Positions 20,981 to 22,564 of a stretch of 22,564 nucleotides of DNA are shown in pieces. Source of the stretch: Macrocybe gigantea (taxonomy: Eukaryota; Basidiomycota; Agaricomycetes; Agaricales; Callistosporiaceae); contig SJRY01000014.1 in assembly GCA_011319805.1 (NCBI GenBank), positions 1-22,564 on the forward strand. The letters are read 5' to 3'. Under the pieces are notes generated by a model. The model had not been told where the DNA came from. It did no database searches and worked only from the letters and a program-made list of their open reading frames with translations. The stretch's first letter is position 1. Each line of letters starts with the position of its first letter. A program made the position numbers and the translations under genes.

Positions 20981-22564
20981 AGTCGGAGCGTCTCGTCCCG
21001 TCCGCGTTATTCGCGCGCGGGATTCGATGCGGACCATCGGACATCACGTCGTCCGTTTTCTTGTAGATCAAACAACAATTTTTGATGCCATCGTGCTGAT
21101 CGTCAAGCGTGCGTTACAGCGGGCGCGTCGGACGTTGGACAAGTGATCAACCACCGGTCGACGTGGTGTTTGATTAGTTATCTCCGCCATAGATCCAGCG
21201 GATGGGCGTTGTTGTTTGTATTCGGTTTCTGTCTTCGGTGCTGCATCTGTCTTTTACTTTATCTTCCATCTTTCCCCATCTTCCTTCTCTTGCGTCCTTC
21301 GTTTCTTTCTCATGTTCATCACGACCCACACATGGTACATTTCTCTATATACACATATCTCATAGCTCCGTCGAGTCCACTTCACGAAGAATTGTGCAAG
21401 ATGTCACGTTCCACCTCATGAAGCTCTCCCGCAAGACGTCTTGTCAGGTCTGTACTGGTCCTCCACAGGGGCGGCCAGAGGTAGTCTGTCTGGTATTGGG
21501 CTGGATAGACTTAGCTTGTTAAATTTAATTGCTGCTTTCTTTTCTGGGATCAAGGAGCCGGCGGATCGGAGGGATAGCTGCCTCTATCTCAAGGGCTCGT
21601 ATGAGTGTTGTTCGAAAAACAGCACAGGTCAGGCATAGTGCCCATCATGTTCCAAAGGGCCAAGCTGGTATTTCTGTCCCATCCACCAGACAGGGCTTGC
21701 ATGTGTCGTAATGACAAAGACAGCTCTATCCTCTTCTGTGATAGAAATAGCATCAAAATTCTGAGCGTTTACTCACTACGTCATGCCAGGCTCACATGGA
21801 GAGAAACTAAGAACCCAAGCATGAGCACAACTGCTATCTGTACCACACGAGACATGTCTCTGGATGCCGACCGCTTTTTTCTTATGTGCGGGACAAGAAG
21901 CTAGAACTATGAGAGTGGATTTGGTCGTTAAGATGGTATGTGTCTTTGTACAGGAGGACGGGGATGACTGCGAACATCTGGAATATGACGCCTGTGTATC
22001 TTGCAGTAAGATATTGCAGTTTCGACAGGGAGAACAACAGTTTGCTGTTCGTCTGTCCACGCCTAAAACCAAGACAATTAGCAAGCTCTAGTATAGTACA
22101 TCCCCGTTCACCTCTATATCACTCCCAAACCTGCACAACAAGGGTGGCACCTAGTTCAAAGCATGGATCGGTCACGGATGCGAATAAGGAGAGATATTTA
22201 GCTGTACATGTTGAAGCTTTGGCTATGATAAGGTTTGTATATTGATGGACTGCTTCGAAACATTGCCTGGATTCATATCAAGAATCTAGCAGTCAGATAA
22301 AGGATCGTTGAGCTGGACACGATTTCGTAGGTCAAAATATGAAGGACTGCATTAGGCTTTTTGGTCGGCACGAACCAGAGTTGATCATATGACAACTAAA
22401 AGTACCATAGTATCTGCAGAAATATATAGTAGAGCCGCATAGAATGCTGTACTCACCATCGATGGGCATTCGCAGAACCAACGCCTTGCGATTTCGCAGG
22501 CGTCGCGACGCGACATATTAAGTCACGTGTCTTCGGTAAACCTCGAGAACGCGCTCATTTGCAG
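20981..22564. other. Mostly non-coding right end
   Basis: The first 450 bases or so are T/C-rich and look like the 3' untranslated region of tandem copy 2. The plus-strand frames here (60-106 codons) are low-complexity and hydrophobic by composition, with no domain. A possible minus-strand exon at 21967-22060 is listed separately. At the right edge a minus-strand GTGAGT...TTTCTGCAG pair (22456-22414) looks like a 43-nt intron, but both flanks meet stops within a few codons. Confidence 0.35.
21967..22060 (-). pseudogene. Possible membrane-protein exon, DUF6533-like at best
   Basis: The minus-strand segment after a TTGGTTTTAG acceptor reads TNSKLLFSLSKLQYLTARYT and then a hydrophobic run ending in VLLY. 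The K..F..(x)..RY pattern followed by a helix recalls the DUF6533 motif of basidiomycete membrane proteins. A GTACAA...CATAG pair with a CTTAAC branch site could follow it, but the next exon soon meets a stop. A further hydrophobic stretch (VVQIAVVLMLGFLVSL) lies at about 21858-21797. Weak evidence; it may be a relic or a gene whose other exons I failed to place. Confidence 0.2.

Noticed and set aside
1..22564. tRNA genes, CRISPR arrays, transposon or long terminal repeats
   Set aside because: No B-box-like sequence with a foldable partner, no regular repeat-spacer pattern and no transposase or reverse transcriptase reading was seen on either strand by eye.

Overview
The window reads as nuclear DNA of a mushroom-forming basidiomycete (Agaricomycete type). 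Genes lie on both strands and are cut by many short introns, mostly 42-70 nt with GT(or GC)...AG ends. The protein families are typical of that group: a DUF6534 membrane protein, a type-B carboxylesterase, an MFS drug-type transporter, and small serine/proline-rich orphans. All exon models were assembled by hand from reading frame, splice signals and remembered family patterns; no search was run. I found no tRNA, rRNA, CRISPR array, transposon ORF or bacterial-type operon.

Layout. 1-1116 (+): 3' part of a helical hypothetical gene, frameshifted twice. 1767-3549 (-): 12-exon DUF6534 seven-helix-type membrane protein. 3654-3974 (+): weak ORF divergent from it. 4612-5433 (-): six-exon, 175-residue membrane protein of an uncharacterised fungal family (EXPERA-like at most). 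6131-8873 (+): long disordered serine-rich protein with a repeated NLYDFG-type motif. 10114-10815 (+): two-exon disordered protein. 10816-13073: about 2.2 kb with only doubtful coding fragments. 13074-15432 (+): 14-exon secreted type-B carboxylesterase, tail to tail with 15537-17351 (-), an eight-exon MFS transporter. 17541-18188 (-): cysteine-rich gene piece carrying one in-frame TGA. 19041-19684 and 20183-20980 (+): two tandem paralogues joining a short helical region to a CHORD-like Cys/His module. 20981-22564: mostly non-coding, with one possible membrane-protein exon on the minus strand.

Three points stand out. First, several otherwise intact genes carry single -1 frameshifts, mostly at homonucleotide runs (G6, A5, T4, T3C4), which points to base undercalls in the assembly rather than to decay. 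Second, three of about 41 modelled introns have GC-AG ends, two of them in the esterase. Third, the two tandem Cys/His genes share an intron at exactly the same codon and phase, GC-AG in one and GT-AG in the other. The esterase and transporter could work together (secreted hydrolysis plus export or uptake), but that is inference from proximity only.
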